Assembly: GCA_001717545.1 (NCBI GenBank)
Contig: CP017039.1
Span: forward strand, 1,302,001 to 1,366,000
Reading direction: 5' to 3'
From: Anaerolineaceae bacterium oral taxon 439
Lineage (GTDB): Bacteria; Chloroflexota; Anaerolineae; Anaerolineales; Anaerolineaceae
DNA length: 64,000 nucleotides
In this document: piece after piece, positions 62,323 to 64,000 of the stretch
Layout: each line of letters starts with the position of its first letter
How positions within the stretch are numbered: the stretch's first letter is position 1
Notes under the pieces: generated by a model
What the model was told of the DNA's origin: nothing
What the model saw: the letters and a program-made list of their open reading frames with translations, nothing else
The model's database searches: none
Program-made: the position numbers and the translations under genes

Positions 62323-63870
62323 ATGCCTCCGGTATTGGAATTAAAAGGGATTACCAAGCGGTTTCCCGGCGTCCTGGCCAACGATCATATCGATCTGCGC
62401 CTGGAAAAAGGAGAAATTCTGGCGCTTCTGGGCGAGAACGGCGCTGGAAAATCGACGTTGATGAATATTCTGTATGGGCTGTATCAGCCGGACGAAGGCG
62501 GTTTCAAGATCAATGGCCAATCGATCCAGATTCACGGGTCGATGGACGCGATTCGCGCTGGAATCGGCATGGTTCATCAGCATTTCATGTTGATTCCCGT
62601 GTTCACAGTGACGGAGAACGTCATGCTGGGCGAGGAATCGGTTCGCATGGCGGGAGTTCTCGACCGTCAGTCCGCTGCCAAACGGATTACCGAAATCGCG
62701 GATACGTATGGGCTGAGCCTGGATCCGAACGCGTTCGTCAAAGACCTCCCGGTCGGAATCCAGCAGCGCGTCGAAATCGTCAAGCTTCTTTATCGCAACG
62801 CGAATATCCTGATTTTCGACGAGCCGACCGCGGTTCTCACGCCGCAGGAGGCTGACGACCTGTTCCGCGTCATGAAGTCGCTGACCGATCAGGGTAAATC
62901 GATTATTTTTATTACGCATAAGCTTCGGGAAGTTCTCGAATACTCTGACAGGATTATGGTCATCCGGCGCGGTAAAGTCGTCGGCGAGGCGCTCCCGAAG
63001 GAATCGGATCAGGCGTCCCTGGCGTCGATGATGGTCGGGCGATCGGTGAATATTGAAAGCGATAAAGCCCCCTGCAAGCCGGGCGAGCCGGTTCTTCGTG
63101 TCAACGATCTTTACGTCAGCGACAATACGCGGACGGTTACCGTTCATGGGATTTCGTTCGAAATTCGCGCCGGCGAGATTTTAGGCGTCGCCGGCGTTCA
63201 GGGCAACGGACAGACCGAGTTGGAGGAAGCGGTAACGGGAATGCGCGATCCCGACGCGGGGACGATCGAATTCCTGGGGCGTCCATACGCGAGGCTTCAG
63301 CCGCGGAAATTTGTCGAAATGGGCGGAGCGCATGTTCCAGAGGACCGACAGCGCGACGGCCTGATCCTGGGGTTCTCGGTTGAAGACAATCTGATGCTTT
63401 GTACGTATTATAGGCCGCCGTTCTCAGTTAACGGAATTTTCGATCGCGGGGAAATTTCCGAGAACGCGCTGGAGCTGATCGAGCGGTTCGACGTCCGCCC
63501 GCCGCATCCGCTTAACGCGGTCGGGAATCTTTCCGGCGGCAACCAGCAGAAGGTCATCGTCGCGCGCGAGTTATCGCGTGGAAATAAGCTGATCGTCGCG
63601 TCGCAGCCGACGCGCGGCCTCGACATCGGTTCGATTGAATATATTCATGCGCAGCTCGTCCGGCAGCGCGACGAGGGCTGCGCCGTGCTGCTGATTTCGT
63701 CCGAGCTGGACGAGATTATGTCGTTGGCGGACCGCGTTCTTGTCATGTACAAGGGGCAGGCGATGACGCTGGTAGATCGCGACAAGACGACGAAAGAGAA
63801 GATCGGGTTATACATGGCGGGCGTCATGGACCCGTCCGAGAAGGCAGATTCCCACGAGGTCGAATCATGA
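62323..63870 (+). CDS. Nucleoside-type ABC transporter ATP-binding protein (two ATPase domains)
   Basis: 515 residues from ATG 62323 (ATGAGGAGT upstream; an ATG at 62308 is also in frame). Two nucleotide-binding domains as in YufO/NupA: GENGAGKST, LPVGIQQRVEIVKLL, IFDEPTAVL; second GVQGNGQTE, LSGGNQQKVIVARELS, and SQPTRGLDIGS in the position of DEPTRG, so Walker B of the second domain is altered (Gln for Glu), as commonly seen in this family. The permease starts with an ATGA overlap. Confidence 0.94.
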   Translation: MPPVLELKGITKRFPGVLANDHIDLRLEKGEILALLGENGAGKSTLMNILYGLYQPDEGGFKINGQSIQIHGSMDAIRAGIGMVHQHFMLIPVFTVTENVMLGEESVRMAGVLDRQSAAKRITEIADTYGLSLDPNAFVKDLPVGIQQRVEIVKLLYRNANILIFDEPTAVLTPQEADDLFRVMKSLTDQGKSIIFITHKLREVLEYSDRIMVIRRGKVVGEALPKESDQASLASMMVGRSVNIESDKAPCKPGEPVLRVNDLYVSDNTRTVTVHGISFEIRAGEILGVAGVQGNGQTELEEAVTGMRDPDAGTIEFLGRPYARLQPRKFVEMGGAHVPEDRQRDGLILGFSVEDNLMLCTYYRPPFSVNGIFDRGEISENALELIERFDVRPPHPLNAVGNLSGGNQQKVIVARELSRGNKLIVASQPTRGLDIGSIEYIHAQLVRQRDEGCAVLLISSELDEIMSLADRVLVMYKGQAMTLVDRDKTTKEKIGLYMAGVMDPSEKADSHEVES

Positions 63871-64000
63871 GCAATACATTTTCATCGAGCGAAAAAAAGT
63901 TAAGTACCGGCGGCGTCCGTCCGGAAAACGGTTTGAGGCCTGAAAAGAAAAGAGGCTGGCTCTATCGGTTCTGGCAGGCGATTCGGATTCCGTTCCTGGC
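63867..64000 (+). CDS. Nucleoside-type ABC transporter permease (start only)
   Basis: The ATG at 63867 overlaps the ATPase stop (ATGA). The visible 44 residues, MSNTFSSSEKKLSTGG then a basic stretch KKRGWLYRFWQAIRIPFLA, are a cytoplasmic N-terminus before the first membrane helix. Identity as permease is inferred from the order BMP, ATPase, permease, permease usual for these operons. Truncated by the window edge. Confidence 0.7.
   Translation, partial: MSNTFSSSEKKLSTGGVRPENGLRPEKKRGWLYRFWQAIRIPFL

Overview
The window looks like a chromosomal segment of an anaerobic, sugar-fermenting bacterium of the phylum Chloroflexota, most likely class Anaerolineae. This is inferred from the gene mix: Thr/Pro-rich 'TPT' linkers after signal or membrane segments, PP2C and kinase genes beside SH3-like membrane proteins, a bacterial NBR1-Ig lipoprotein, a transaldolase/glucose-6-phosphate isomerase fusion, and many ribose-type ABC transporters. 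It is not proven by any marker gene. Most of the window is GC-rich. Three stretches are visibly more AT-rich: two secreted unknowns near 4.6-5.9 kb, the transporter at 10-13.6 kb and the transporter at 48.9-52.4 kb. I see no insertion sequence, prophage or CRISPR array.

Layout. 0-4.3 kb: end of a membrane protein, then mutS and a TrmH-type methyltransferase on the minus strand. 4.3-6.0 kb: two secreted proteins of unknown function. 6.0-9.8 kb: a three-part fusion RpiB / transaldolase-like / glucose-6-phosphate isomerase, and a YjbQ protein. 9.9-13.6 kb: ribose-type ABC transporter (minus). 14.3-17.5 kb: anaerobic glycerol-3-phosphate dehydrogenase-type trio (GlpA-like, NAD(P)/FAD oxidoreductase, DUF1667). 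17.6-28.4 kb: PP2C-TM-SUMF1 protein, fmt, panE, a degenerate class A penicillin-binding protein, uppP, rhomboid, gmk, FmdB zinc ribbon, L,D-transpeptidase. 28.6-34.1 kb: polyprenol-phosphate glycosyltransferase and a minus-strand operon prfA-prmC-tsaC-lipoprotein-lplA. 34.2-36.5 kb: a circularly permuted tRNA-like small RNA (YrlA-type Y RNA architecture) followed by a large TerD-like protein. 36.6-42.4 kb: SIMPL protein, glutathione peroxidase, rpe, Ser/Thr kinase, SH3 protein, PP2C phosphatase, orphan response regulator, Hsp20. 42.5-56.9 kb: a minus-strand sugar locus with rbsD, a fucose/arabinose-type isomerase, two complete ribose-type ABC transporters, DUF2291, an FGGY kinase and a split transketolase, with a divergent SorC-type regulator. 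57-64 kb: der, lepB, a YgiT zinc finger, a TPR protein, and the start of a BMP/nucleoside ABC operon.

How it fits together. Non-oxidative pentose phosphate steps are represented by rpe, the RpiB domain and the split transketolase, together with glucose-6-phosphate isomerase, while three ribose-type importers, RbsD, a sugar isomerase and an FGGY kinase feed that pathway. The transaldolase-like part of the fusion has lost its Schiff-base lysine, so transaldolase activity probably comes from elsewhere. Each of the four solute-binding protein genes is followed by a strong stem-loop, which suggests transcript processing that raises binding protein over the membrane components.

The most striking item is at 34246-34381. 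A canonical tRNA core (acceptor, D, anticodon and T helices) forms only if the 3' half lies upstream of the 5' half, and the outer ends pair into a stem that runs into a U-tract. This is the architecture described for YrlA bacterial Y RNAs, but the adjacent gene is a TerD-like protein and not an evident Ro60.
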